From Nitrospirota bacterium (GTDB lineage Bacteria; Nitrospirota; Thermodesulfovibrionia; UBA6902), in NCBI GenBank assembly GCA_016215115.1, contig JACRLN010000012.1, forward strand, positions 62,001-126,000: DNA of 64,000 nt, read 5' to 3'. Each line of letters begins with the position of its first letter. Within the stretch, counting starts at the first letter, position 1. The notes below the pieces were generated by a model. The model saw nothing but the letters and a program-made list of their open reading frames with translations, was not told the origin of the DNA and searched no databases. Below, piece by piece: positions 1 to 9,731 of this stretch. Position numbers and translations under genes: made by a program.

Positions 1-1766
1 AAGACTTTACCGTTAAGTGATGGTTTTAAATTTACTGTACTCAAGATCATATCCTTAACCTGACAGGCGTTAAGAGAGGGATAAAGAGTGAAAATCAATC
101 CTGCAACACCTGAGACATGAGGCGCAGCCATTGATGTGCCGGCATAACTTGTATAAGTGAAACCGCTTGCTGAAATCGGCTTTCTTGAAAGCGTTACATC
201 ATCAATATAAACTCCGTCATAATTTACTGAATTGTCAGACGTTAATCCGAATCCAAAATAAAAACTTTTAAACATTTCTGATAGATCTGTAACGTCAGTA
301 GAATACGAAACGAAATTTCCATTTATTCCTGTCCTTCTATCTATCCAATACCATATTGTTCCGTTAGTGGAAAAATTAATATTAAGATAATCTACATTGT
401 TTTCAAGCGCACCTTTCCACTGAAAAGTGAGTGTATAAATATTATCCTTCACTGATGATATGAGCGTCATAAAGCCTGCCCATGAACTTGTATTATTCAG
501 ATAATTTCCTCCGGGGCTGTCTTCAAGGCTGTTGGTCCCGCTGAGGCCTGTGCCATTTGTTATAGCCCATGTAGAATTATTGCCCCCCCTGTCCCATCCT
601 AACACCGGAAGAGATTCTGGAAAAGGTCCTGATGCACCATCAAAATTTTCACTATAGACGGTTACCGGAGAGCCATAGCTAAACTGAGGAATTGTGCTAT
701 AAATATTAACTCCAGGCGCTGCAAGATCCACTGTTTTGACTCCAAAGTTTGAGAAAGATGCGAGGTTGTCACTATGATCAGAGGCTGTAACTGTTATTAT
801 GTTGGAGCTTTTGAAACTTGCCGGATAATTTGGTATTACGTCTATGTTTGCGCTGCCGCTCCCGCCGTCGTTTCCTGCCGCACAGACTACCACTGCGCTG
901 GATGCGTCTATGGCATCTTTAAGCGCCTGGCTGTAACCGGAGCCTCCCCAACTGCAGTTTATTACATTTGCTCCTTTGGCGTTTGCATATAGTATTGCAG
1001 CAATGGCATCTGCGGTTGTTCCTGACCCGTTTACCCCCAGGAATCTTAACGGCATTATCTTTGCTTTCCACATTACACCTGTAATTCCGGTGCTATTGTT
1101 TCCAACTGCAGCAATTGTACCTGCAACATGCGTACCGTGTCCATTATAATCGGATGGGTCATTGTCATCACCTGTAAAATTCCATCCTTTGCAGTCATCT
1201 ATATAACCGTTCCCGTCATTATCTACGCCGTCCGTACAACTGGTTTCTCCTGCATTTATCCAGATATTGGCGCTCAGATCGGGATGATTATATGCAACTC
1301 CACTATCAACAACAGCAATGACAACATCATTGGACCCGGTTGTTATATCCCATGCCTCAGGCGCATCAATATCAGCATCAACGGTTCCGCCGGTCTGTCC
1401 AGTATTATTAAGTCCCCAGAGTTGAGTGAAAGGCGGATCATCTGGCGTTGTTGCCAAGGCATGAACAATAAAATTGGGTTCGGCATATTCCACATTCGGG
1501 TCGTTTTTGTAATATTCAACGGCTTCTTCCACGCTCATATCATCAGGGAGTTTTATGTGCTGGACTTTGATTTGCCTGAATTCTCTCTTCTTGACAGATT
1601 GTGCATATGCATGAAGATTATTGATTGCGACTTCACTTGAGGTGTCATTGAATTTAACCAGAATTTCCCCGGGAACGTATTCCTGCATATTATTTTTACC
1701 GAATGCGGAATGACTTAATGCTGTTCCAATTATTACAGTGATAAGAAACGATAAATTTTTCTTCAT
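1..1766 (-). CDS. S8 (subtilisin-like) serine peptidase, 3' part runs off the window
   Basis: Reverse-strand reading from ATG at 1766 gives MKKNLSFLITVIIGTALSHSAFG signal peptide, PGEILVKF propeptide, VVDSGVAYNHPDL (Asp), GHGTHVAGTIA (His), GTSMAAPHVSG (Ser). Missing from the ORF track because it has no stop in the window. Confidence 0.93.
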   Translation of the reverse strand, partial: MKKNLSFLITVIIGTALSHSAFGKNNMQEYVPGEILVKFNDTSSEVAINNLHAYAQSVKKREFRQIKVQHIKLPDDMSVEEAVEYYKNDPNVEYAEPNFIVHALATTPDDPPFTQLWGLNNTGQTGGTVDADIDAPEAWDITTGSNDVVIAVVDSGVAYNHPDLSANIWINAGETSCTDGVDNDGNGYIDDCKGWNFTGDDNDPSDYNGHGTHVAGTIAAVGNNSTGITGVMWKAKIMPLRFLGVNGSGTTADAIAAILYANAKGANVINCSWGGSGYSQALKDAIDASSAVVVCAAGNDGGSGSANIDVIPNYPASFKSSNIITVTASDHSDNLASFSNFGVKTVDLAAPGVNIYSTIPQFSYGSPVTVYSENFDGASGPFPESLPVLGWDRGGNNSTWAITNGTGLSGTNSLEDSPGGNYLNNTSSWAGFMTLISSVKDNIYTLTFQWKGALENNVDYLNINFSTNGTIWYWIDRRTGINGNFVSYSTDVTDLSEMFKSFYFGFGLTSDNSVNYDGVYIDDVTLSRKPISASGFTYTSYAGTSMAAPHVSGVAGLIFTLYPSLNACQVKDMILSTVNLKPSLNGKV

Positions 1767-1941
1767 TATGTTTATTGTAATGCTTAGTTTCGTTAACCCC
1801 CAAAATGCAATTAAATAATACCACAGAAATACAGTATAAATTCGTGCTTCGGATTTTTCTTTATTGTCTCTGTGTTCTCTGTGGTTAATTGCATTATTCG
1901 GGTTAAGAATCAGGGATAAAGACAGAGGGATGAAAAAGGAA

Positions 1942-2586
1942 TTAAAAGGCTGGAAGAAAGGGTTCCCTGTTTAGATACCTAAGGTGTTTTTTGAGAAATT
2001 TCAACTCGTTAATAGTATCCACATCGTACCAGAAAGGGAGGAGAAATAATTTGATATCCAGATGTTCTATGTTGTCGAGGGTTTTATTTAACACCTTGGA
2101 TGAATCCCATGAAATATCGAGAAATATGTCCGGTACTATTTTCTTGCTTGCGCCTATCAGATACAGCCCGCCATCGCAGCATGGTCCAAGTACAAAATCG
2201 TGTTTATCTAAAGCGGCAAATGCCTTCTTTATATAACTCATCGGAATTGTCGGACTGTCGCTGCCAATTAAAACTATTTTAGAATATCCTTTTTTTAAAT
2301 AATCACTGAAGGCGTTTACTATCTTCTCTCCAAGGTTTGTACCTCGCTGATCAAAACTTTTTAGTTTATATTTTTTCGCAATTTCTTTAAGGAAAGCATG
2401 ATTTTTTGATGGGGCACAACCTAAAAACCTGTCTGCTTCTTTTAATCGGTCACACTGTGCAACTATTTCGGCTATGAAAGTTTTGTAGATTTCAGCAACC
2501 TTGTCCGGCTCGAGGTCAGTCTGCAACCTTGTCTTTACCCTGCCTGGAACAGGGGCTTTAACAAATGTGATAAGAGCATTTTTCAT
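1942..2586 (-). CDS. TIGR04282/DUF2064 family glycosyltransferase-like protein
   Basis: MKNALITFVKAPVPGRVKTRL..., GSDSPTIP, GPCCDGGLYLIG motifs. Confidence 0.85.
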   Translation of the reverse strand: MKNALITFVKAPVPGRVKTRLQTDLEPDKVAEIYKTFIAEIVAQCDRLKEADRFLGCAPSKNHAFLKEIAKKYKLKSFDQRGTNLGEKIVNAFSDYLKKGYSKIVLIGSDSPTIPMSYIKKAFAALDKHDFVLGPCCDGGLYLIGASKKIVPDIFLDISWDSSKVLNKTLDNIEHLDIKLFLLPFWYDVDTINELKFLKKHLRYLNREPFLPAF

Positions 2587-2738
2587 GGTTCGTAATCAAT
2601 GACAGGTTTATGCATTAACATTGAAATGCATATGCTGTTAAAATATTTATAAACAATTCATAAATTATTTTTTTTGGACATATGTGATAGAAATAGTTTA
2701 ATGAATACCCGACAACGATTGCAATGGGTTTTAGTTGT

Positions 2739-3383
2739 TTAAAAGATCCAGCACCTGCTGACTTTTCTTGTATCAACTCCCTGATAATTACCTGTCTTTA
2801 GCAGATCAAGAAAATTATCGTATGTTACCTTATCATAAAATTCAGTAAAACATGCACCCACTTCTTTTGACTCATGTGCATCAGACCCGCCTGTATAGGG
2901 CAGTTTCAGTTTTTTTGCTGCTTCAATGGCCTTGATATTTTGGGAATGATGGTTATATCCGTTATATCCCTCAATCGCAGAGAAGTCTTTTATTTGTTCT
3001 ATTTTATCGCCCAGACTGTTTCCTCCGCGAAAAGGATGAGAGGGAATAATAACACCACCGGATTCAATGACAATCCTGGTAACTTCTTCGACTGGCGCGT
3101 TTTTGATAGAAAGCTTGTCAGTATTCACTCCAAAGATCAGACAATGGCCTTCCGCTGCTGAGAATTCAACGCCCCTGAATATCATAATCCGGTCCTTATA
3201 TAATTCTCTCAATTTCTCAGCATGTTCCGATGCCTCGTATGAATAATGCTCTGTAAAAACGAGCCCCTGAAGGTTTAAAGTGACGGCGTGAAGAACGGTA
3301 TCCTCAGGCTCCGTGTAATTATCCCCGCTGAATTTAGTATGAACATGAAGATCGAGATTGAAGATCATATTTTTATGATACAC
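2739..3383 (-). CDS. PHP domain metal-dependent phosphoesterase
   Basis: LDLHVHTKFSGD, FTEHYS, SHPFRGG, GGSDAHE motifs. Confidence 0.85.
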   Translation of the reverse strand: MYHKNMIFNLDLHVHTKFSGDNYTEPEDTVLHAVTLNLQGLVFTEHYSYEASEHAEKLRELYKDRIMIFRGVEFSAAEGHCLIFGVNTDKLSIKNAPVEEVTRIVIESGGVIIPSHPFRGGNSLGDKIEQIKDFSAIEGYNGYNHHSQNIKAIEAAKKLKLPYTGGSDAHESKEVGACFTEFYDKVTYDNFLDLLKTGNYQGVDTRKVSRCWIF

Positions 3384-3390
3384 TTATAAA

Positions 3391-4050
3391 TCAATAGAAA
3401 TATTGTTCCAATCTTTCGAGCGCCTGAATATGGAGCCTCTCTGAGGGTATCATTCTGAATTCAATCAAGTTAGGTTCTTTTACAGGGGCGTCTACAGATA
3501 TAGCTGCGACCGCAAAGTATTTCCCGTACTGTTTTTCCAGAACCGGCTCTGTTGCATAGAGCGCATTCAATATATAAGCAGTCATTTTTTGGACCTCAAA
3601 TCTTAATTCTTTATTTAGATTGGGATCTGCGGTAATTGGCAGGTTTATGCTGATTAGTATAAGGCTGATATGGCTACTGATATCCGGGTTACTTAGGGCA
3701 GAGAGGAAAACACGGCTTAGCTTATTTAGCATTAAAGGTTTTGATCTCTCTTTATGGTGAGGAATGGCAAACAACAGTGACTGGTCGACAAATATTGAAC
3801 CTCTCCTGAATGTTATGCCCTTGGCAGTTGTCCCAAATTCTTTTATGAGCAGGTTATTGATTTCCTGATTGAATTTAATGCGAGGTTCGGTAATTGCTAA
3901 AGCTGGTTCCAGAAATCTCTGGATTTTGACTGCCCTGTAATAGAGTAAAGCGCTCAATACCAGAATACCGATAAGTGTCAGACTTAACATCGGCCCTGTC
4001 GATCTCATGATTGTTTTGATAACATTATCCTTCATATTAAAATTGTTCAT
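3391..4050 (-). CDS. Membrane-anchored protein with a divergent OmpA/MotB-like periplasmic domain
   Basis: Single N-terminal TM helix then GSIFVDQSLLFAIP...LNKLSRVFLSAL...NKELRFEVQKMTAYILNALY, an order reminiscent of OmpA/MotB domains; overlaps the upstream gene by 14 nt. Confidence 0.45.
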   Translation of the reverse strand: MNNFNMKDNVIKTIMRSTGPMLSLTLIGILVLSALLYYRAVKIQRFLEPALAITEPRIKFNQEINNLLIKEFGTTAKGITFRRGSIFVDQSLLFAIPHHKERSKPLMLNKLSRVFLSALSNPDISSHISLILISINLPITADPNLNKELRFEVQKMTAYILNALYATEPVLEKQYGKYFAVAAISVDAPVKEPNLIEFRMIPSERLHIQALERLEQYFY

Positions 4051-4924
4051 CCAGTAAACTTATATTATTTACTGCATAATCAAAATCTTTTTCAGATAAG
4101 GTCCCCGGATGATGTATGGCCCTGTTCCTTAACTGTACAAATTTATGAAACAGCCCTATCCTGGATTTACTAATGAGGCTGCTGCTTTCCAATGCCTTAA
4201 AACATTCCGAAAGCAGGGGGAACGATTGCCCGAGGGCGCGGCGGGTGAATAATTTAAGCCGGGTCTCAAGACAATGGCCAAGCAGGAGAGATGCGACTAT
4301 CATGTCTCCATTCCTGTAATTCTCCCGTGCCTGCTCGGGAGTTACTGCTGATTTAAAGATGTGGATATTTTCACGGGATTCATGCTCTCCAGGGGCAATA
4401 TCCTGTATTTTCTGATAGATTTCCATGCATTTCTCTATCATGTCCTTCTCAAGATAGGATTCGGCAAGCAGGAACAGTTCCCTCACCTTATCAAATCCCT
4501 CTTGCTGCTTGAGGACATAAGAATAGGCCCTCCGCAGCGCTTCGGTTTTGTCATCTTTTTTGTCAAGGACATCGAAATGCCTGGCCCAGCGCTTCTCCTT
4601 TAATACATTATCTTTTGTAAAACGGAATAATTGTTCCAATACTTCGCTTTTATTGAGTTTACCGCTGATAACAATTATATTAAGTGTCGGATGGTTTTCG
4701 AAAATCTCAGGCAATGCATTGAGGCCTTCATTCAGCTTGTCAAATTCTATATCCAAAGTCATGAGGTCAAAGACCTGGGTTGTCAAAAGTTGCATTGCTT
4801 GTCTTATGCTGGCGGCCTCGCTAAATCTGATATCAGGGCGCTCGGGACCGAGCGAACGCTGAATTTCAAGCTTCAAGAGTTCCCGGTCCTCAAAGTCATC
4901 GTCGGCAATAAGTACTTTAAACAT
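4037..4924 (-). CDS. Response regulator with TPR-like middle and HEPN-like C-terminal domain
   Basis: N-terminal REC (VLIADDDFEDREL, DLMTLDIEFD, IIVISG, K in NVLKEK); C-terminal helices ending LRNRAIHHPG, an Rx4H (RNxxxH) motif. Confidence 0.7.
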   Translation of the reverse strand: MFKVLIADDDFEDRELLKLEIQRSLGPERPDIRFSEAASIRQAMQLLTTQVFDLMTLDIEFDKLNEGLNALPEIFENHPTLNIIVISGKLNKSEVLEQLFRFTKDNVLKEKRWARHFDVLDKKDDKTEALRRAYSYVLKQQEGFDKVRELFLLAESYLEKDMIEKCMEIYQKIQDIAPGEHESRENIHIFKSAVTPEQARENYRNGDMIVASLLLGHCLETRLKLFTRRALGQSFPLLSECFKALESSSLISKSRIGLFHKFVQLRNRAIHHPGTLSEKDFDYAVNNISLLDEQF

Positions 4925-5964
4925 TAGAGCTCTTCCTCAACATAAGGCAGATTAATAATTATCTCGGTGCCTTTACCCAAAGCGGTATACTCTTTTCCGA
5001 CCCTGATTTTTCCAGCATGGAGACCAACCACATATTTGGCGAAATATAACCCTTCTCCCCATCCACCGTCAGATGCCTTACTTTTGTAGAAACAGTGGTC
5101 AGCTTCCTGCTCGTCCATACCGAGGCCTTCATCCCGGAAAAAAATAGTGAAATATCGTCTGTTGCGGTCAGTATCCTGTGAGAAAGAAATTACAATGCGG
5201 GCACGTTCCTGGTCCCGTTTTTTATATTTTATGGCATTATCGATCAGATTTTCAAAAACTGTCTTCAAAAGGGTCTGTGAAGCAAAAATGACCGGAGGCG
5301 ATGCTTCATCCTGAAGACTGAAATCAGCCAGGTCGCTGTATTGCCCGGTTAAACCGACGATCAGTTCTTTGAGCTCCACCTTTTCAAAGTTTATGAGACT
5401 TGATTCCCTTTCATCAGAGATCTTTTTAAATATGTCGATATCAGCAAAAAGCTTTTCCAAGTTGTCGTCGATACGGGCCATCACATCCTGTGGAAGGCCA
5501 TGAAGCAGGTCGAGTCTACGCTTTATCCTCCCAAGGTTATTCTTGAACTCATGGCCAATAGTTGCCGAGATATAGCGAATAAATTCATTCCGTCTCGCGA
5601 TCTCCTGATTTTTAAGTGAAAGTAATTCATTTTCACGTGTTCGCCTCTGTTTTTGCTGATAAACAAGAGTAAAATATATGCAGAGTAATGCGAAGGCGGC
5701 TATCATTGTAAAGAGTGCATAATGTGCTATCATTTTTGAGCCGTCAAGCTGACTTTGCATAATCGCGAGACTTTCATCCATTGTGGATGTTCCAGTACTG
5801 GAAACCGTTACTCTCCATGGCATCAGCCATGGCAAGAGCCTGTCAAAGGGCTTAATAAAACGGTCAACGTAAACCATACCCAACAATAGCCATATAAACA
5901 CGGTCAATGCTAAAATTAATATATACCTTAAAGAATTAAAGGTCTTTTTCACTGAAAAAGTCAT
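4924..5964 (-). CDS. Membrane sensor histidine kinase
   Basis: Two TM segments, H-box IGHEFKNNL, N-box NLIDNAIKYKK, RDEGLGM, GGWGEGLYFAKYVV; stop overlaps start of downstream gene. Confidence 0.85.
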   Translation of the reverse strand: MTFSVKKTFNSLRYILILALTVFIWLLLGMVYVDRFIKPFDRLLPWLMPWRVTVSSTGTSTMDESLAIMQSQLDGSKMIAHYALFTMIAAFALLCIYFTLVYQQKQRRTRENELLSLKNQEIARRNEFIRYISATIGHEFKNNLGRIKRRLDLLHGLPQDVMARIDDNLEKLFADIDIFKKISDERESSLINFEKVELKELIVGLTGQYSDLADFSLQDEASPPVIFASQTLLKTVFENLIDNAIKYKKRDQERARIVISFSQDTDRNRRYFTIFFRDEGLGMDEQEADHCFYKSKASDGGWGEGLYFAKYVVGLHAGKIRVGKEYTALGKGTEIIINLPYVEEEL

Positions 5965-6157
5965 GAGTAATTCTAACTGATTTCCATCCTTAATTTCTCA
6001 GTGATAGTAGTTGCTGTGCTTTTTACCCTTACCCTATTTCAAATATTGCCTTTGACTTTAGAATTATGTATGGCAAGTTATGCAGTACAAGATCATATGG
6101 TACGGGTAAGCTTGCATTTTAGAGCATGATGATTTTCTCAAAATGGTATAATCTTTT

Positions 6158-7432
6158 ATGCGATTTATTGCCGACCTTCACATCCATTCAAAATATTCAC
6201 GGGCAACCAGCAAAGACATGTCACCGGAAAGCATCTGGAAATGGGCGCAGCTCAAGGGCATTACAGTAATTGGCACAGGAGATTTTACCCATCCGAAATG
6301 GCTTATTGAACTGAAGGAAAAGCTCGAGCCGGCAGGCAATGGATTGTTCAGACTGAAAAAAAATTTTCTCTCTGATGACATTCCTGATTCCTGCAAGGAG
6401 GATGTCTTTTTTCTTCTCTCTGCGGAAATAAGCTGTATTTACAGCAAAAATGGCAAAACCCGGAAGATACATTCAATAGTTTTTGTCCCTGATTTTGCCG
6501 ATGCTGCAAAGATAAATTCAGCTTTGTCCAAAATCGGCAACCTCAATTCTGACGGAAGACCCATACTGGGGCTTGATGCAAAGAAACTCTTGAAAATCAT
6601 ACTGGACGCCTCTCCTGATGCCATGCTGGTCCCTGCTCATGCATGGACTCCGCACTTCTCTGTTTTTGGTGCAGTGTCGGGCTTCGATTCACTTGATGAA
6701 TGCTTTGAGGAGCTAACGCCATATATTTATGCTATTGAGACAGGACTTTCATCAGATCCGGCAATGAACTGGCGGCTTTCGGCGCTCGACAGGATAACAC
6801 TGATATCCAATTCCGATGCGCATTCCCCGGCAAAAATAGGGCGGGAGGCAAATATCTTTGATACCGAAATTTCGTATAAACATGTTATGAGCGCATTGAA
6901 AACTAAAAAAGGTTTTATCGGTACAATCGAGTTTTTCCCCGAGGAAGGGAAATACCATTTTGACGGGCACAGACAATGTGAAGTAAGACTTTCGCCAAAA
7001 GAGACTATACAGTATGACTTCCTCTGTCCGGTATGTGGTAAAAAGGTTACGGTGGGCGTAATGCACAGGGTTGAAAAGCTTGCCGACAGGAATGAAGGAT
7101 TTAAACCAAGTGGCTCTCCAGCCTTCCATTCCATAATACCCCTACCAGAAATTATTGCTGAGACACTGAAAGTTGGTGTAAACAGCAAAGCAGTTGGAAA
7201 TGAATATAATAAGTTGCTGCTGAAGCTTGGCAATGAATTCAAGATACTCATGAAGGTCCCTTTGAATGAAATAGAAAAAGCCGGGGTCCCTCTTCTCAGT
7301 GAGGCCCTATCACGGATGCGTTCAGGGGATGTTCTTATTGTGCCTGGGTTTGACGGTGAATATGGGAAGATAAAAATATTTAGCGCTATGAAGAAGAAAA
7401 AGATTAAAGATCCCAAAAGGCTTGAACTGTGA
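6158..7432 (+). CDS. Endonuclease Q-like PHP-family protein (TIGR00375 type)
   Basis: MRFIADLHIHSKYSRATSKDMSPESIWKWAQLKGITVIGTGDFTHP; HAWTPHFSVFGA; ISNSDAHSPAKIGREAN; CPVCGK. Confidence 0.85.
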   Translation: MRFIADLHIHSKYSRATSKDMSPESIWKWAQLKGITVIGTGDFTHPKWLIELKEKLEPAGNGLFRLKKNFLSDDIPDSCKEDVFFLLSAEISCIYSKNGKTRKIHSIVFVPDFADAAKINSALSKIGNLNSDGRPILGLDAKKLLKIILDASPDAMLVPAHAWTPHFSVFGAVSGFDSLDECFEELTPYIYAIETGLSSDPAMNWRLSALDRITLISNSDAHSPAKIGREANIFDTEISYKHVMSALKTKKGFIGTIEFFPEEGKYHFDGHRQCEVRLSPKETIQYDFLCPVCGKKVTVGVMHRVEKLADRNEGFKPSGSPAFHSIIPLPEIIAETLKVGVNSKAVGNEYNKLLLKLGNEFKILMKVPLNEIEKAGVPLLSEALSRMRSGDVLIVPGFDGEYGKIKIFSAMKKKKIKDPKRLEL

Positions 7433-7488
7433 TAAAATTTATAGAAGAGTTATAAGTTTTTTTTAGGTTAAACTAATAAAATGGGGGT

Positions 7489-7803
7489 ATGAAAATGTGG
7501 TACATTTCAGTTTTTGACGCCAAAGAAAACGTAACCAGGGCGGATATTAATCATGAAAGGGCAGAGTGGATAAGAAAAAGCATGGATAAGACTCTTAAAC
7601 AGAGATGTAAAACTGTTAAACGATATGAAGTGCTGGGAGGTTCTCCACTTAAAATCTTTCTTGTTATTGAAACAGAGGATCCAACTGCATTAAATCTGCT
7701 TTCGACTCATTTCGGCAACATCTGGAATTCAGTAACATATCCCGTGATCGATCGTGAAATAGCTGAGGCATTAGAGGAAGATCATACAGTTATTGGCGGT
7801 TAA
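7489..7803 (+). CDS. Small conserved-looking hypothetical protein (104 aa)
   Basis: Intact ORF 57 bp downstream of the EndoQ-like gene, same strand, AT-rich gap; family not recognised. Confidence 0.5.
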   Translation: MKMWYISVFDAKENVTRADINHERAEWIRKSMDKTLKQRCKTVKRYEVLGGSPLKIFLVIETEDPTALNLLSTHFGNIWNSVTYPVIDREIAEALEEDHTVIGG

Positions 7804-7824
7804 GCCAAATAAAGCAGACATTGG

Positions 7825-9636
7825 TTATCCCTGGATACAGTCGAAGTGTCTGATGTTGCCGTCATAATCGCCTGATATTATTTCAATTATTCCGTTATTC
7901 ATGATCAGGAAGGGAGAACTGTGGTTTTGCATTCTGATCTCATGGAGAAAATCTCTTTCAAGAAAAACAAGGTTATTGAGATCAATGGAAGATTTGTCCC
8001 CCTCATGCAATTGCGCGATATATGTTCTTATCTTCCCGTCCTCCTGGCCGACAAAAAGATAAAGAGTGTTTTTATCCCTGATAACAGCCGGTGTTGAAAA
8101 ACCTTTGACCTGTATATTATCGAACAGCCCTGTAAGCGGTTCCCATACAGGCAGACCGTCAATTATTTCTTTAATTTTATATACATAAATTTTTCCGTCA
8201 TCGGCGCCTGTGAGAAGCTCCCATTTCCCGTCATTATCAATATCATAAATGGCTGGGGTGCTGTGATATTTTTTCCGCAAACCTTTAAAAAATTTTTTTT
8301 CTTCCCTCCATGAAGGTATATCTGCCGAACCGTAGTTAATAAATGCCTTTATATCGCCGTTGCTTTCTCCGGTAATAAGGAGGTCCTTACCGTTCCAATC
8401 CGTAAAAACTCCGCGTGAAAATCCCGATACCTTTATATTACCAAGATATCCTTTTCTCTCTTTCCAGGGCAGTTGCCCGGGTTCATTTCTAAACTCATAA
8501 AGCCTTAATTTGCCATCCATATTTCCGACAACCATATAAAGCCTGTTTCCAATAAAAGACATTGTCGGGGCGCAGGCAGGACCTGCAAATATCCTGTTGT
8601 TGAATAATTCCTGGTTTTTTTCCCAAATGGTGAAATCTTTCTTCTTGTTTTCATAATATGTAAGGACGCCGTCTCCGTCAGCCAGTACAAGGTCGAAACG
8701 GGTCTTGTCGAGAAGATTAGTAAAGGCCGGAGATAAAAACCTCTTTGCAGACAGATCAGCCGTTATATTTTTTGCTGAAATCTTATTATTCCCTTTTTCT
8801 AATTCAAACATGTAAAGCTTTCCCAATGAAGTTCCTATTGTCAGAATAACCTTGTCTTTCAATTTTAAAGCAGAAGGAACAGCATACTTATCAAAGGACT
8901 TTTTAAGCAGAATAGACTTGTCACGTACAAACCTGATGTTCTTACCGGTCGAAATATTTTTAAAAAAGAATATCTCCCCTTCGGAGTTGCCTGCTATTAT
9001 GTCGGGGATTCCGTCAAAATTGTAATCAACTATTGTTACAGCTGCGTCATTCCCGATTTTTATATCCGTCCCCTCAAGCTTCACCCATTTTGGAGCATCC
9101 ATTGAACCGGAATTTTTAAAAAACAAAAGCCTGCCGGAATCAGATGAAAAACCGCCGGTGCCGACAACGATTTCCACCTTTCCATCCCTGTCAATATCAC
9201 CAACCGCAGGATCTGAAAAGGCGCCTGTGCTGATGCCGTCGAAATATCCTTCTACAGGCTTCCAGTAACGTACTTGGGCATCTCCCGAATTCTGGTATAA
9301 ATAAAGCAACCCGTTTTTACCGCCAACTATCATATCTGCCAAGCCGTCGCCGTTCATATCAAAAAACGCGGGCTTGATAAAAGGAATAACCTTCATACCG
9401 CTTATATTGAAATTTGTGTCCGTATTCTCCTCACAGCGCATTGTGCGGATTTTGTCGGACTTTTTATCTTCTTGCGCTATTTCTTCTTTTTTAGGTGATC
9501 CCGTCTTTTTTTCAGCTTCCGTTTCCTTTTTAACAGGAACTGAAACCGTGGGTCTTTCTTTTTGTACGGCACATGAGGCGATAAAGACAGCGGCGAGAAG
9601 AAAGATGAAATGCTTATATTCTGAAATCTTCAACAT
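7825..9636 (-). CDS. FG-GAP/VCBS-repeat lipoprotein
   Basis: Lipobox-like FLLAAVFIASCAVQ; repeated DxNGDGxxD / DIDRDGKVEI / DIDNDGKWEL motifs. Confidence 0.8.
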   Translation of the reverse strand: MLKISEYKHFIFLLAAVFIASCAVQKERPTVSVPVKKETEAEKKTGSPKKEEIAQEDKKSDKIRTMRCEENTDTNFNISGMKVIPFIKPAFFDMNGDGLADMIVGGKNGLLYLYQNSGDAQVRYWKPVEGYFDGISTGAFSDPAVGDIDRDGKVEIVVGTGGFSSDSGRLLFFKNSGSMDAPKWVKLEGTDIKIGNDAAVTIVDYNFDGIPDIIAGNSEGEIFFFKNISTGKNIRFVRDKSILLKKSFDKYAVPSALKLKDKVILTIGTSLGKLYMFELEKGNNKISAKNITADLSAKRFLSPAFTNLLDKTRFDLVLADGDGVLTYYENKKKDFTIWEKNQELFNNRIFAGPACAPTMSFIGNRLYMVVGNMDGKLRLYEFRNEPGQLPWKERKGYLGNIKVSGFSRGVFTDWNGKDLLITGESNGDIKAFINYGSADIPSWREEKKFFKGLRKKYHSTPAIYDIDNDGKWELLTGADDGKIYVYKIKEIIDGLPVWEPLTGLFDNIQVKGFSTPAVIRDKNTLYLFVGQEDGKIRTYIAQLHEGDKSSIDLNNLVFLERDFLHEIRMQNHSSPFLIMNNGIIEIISGDYDGNIRHFDCIQG

Positions 9637-9650
9637 GTTAATAAAAAGAT

Positions 9651-9686
9651 ACGGCAGAAGTTGAAACTTTCTTCAACTTCTGCCGT
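9651..9686 (-). terminator. Intrinsic terminator-like hairpin downstream of the ompA-like gene
   Basis: ACGGCAGAAGTTGAA-ACTTTC-TTCAACTTCTGCCGT, perfect 15-bp stem; followed on the minus strand by ATCTTTTTATT. Confidence 0.8.
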
Positions 9687-9731
9687 TAGATCCGTCAATT
9701 AAAATTTACAAAGCACTTCTCTATTATACGC

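Noticed and set aside
774-1640. Plus-strand ORFs at 774-992 and 1128-1640
   Set aside because: Antisense to the S8 protease, whose catalytic motifs read clearly on the minus strand.
6727-7416. 229-aa minus-strand ORF
   Set aside because: Antisense to the EndoQ-like gene, low-complexity composition.
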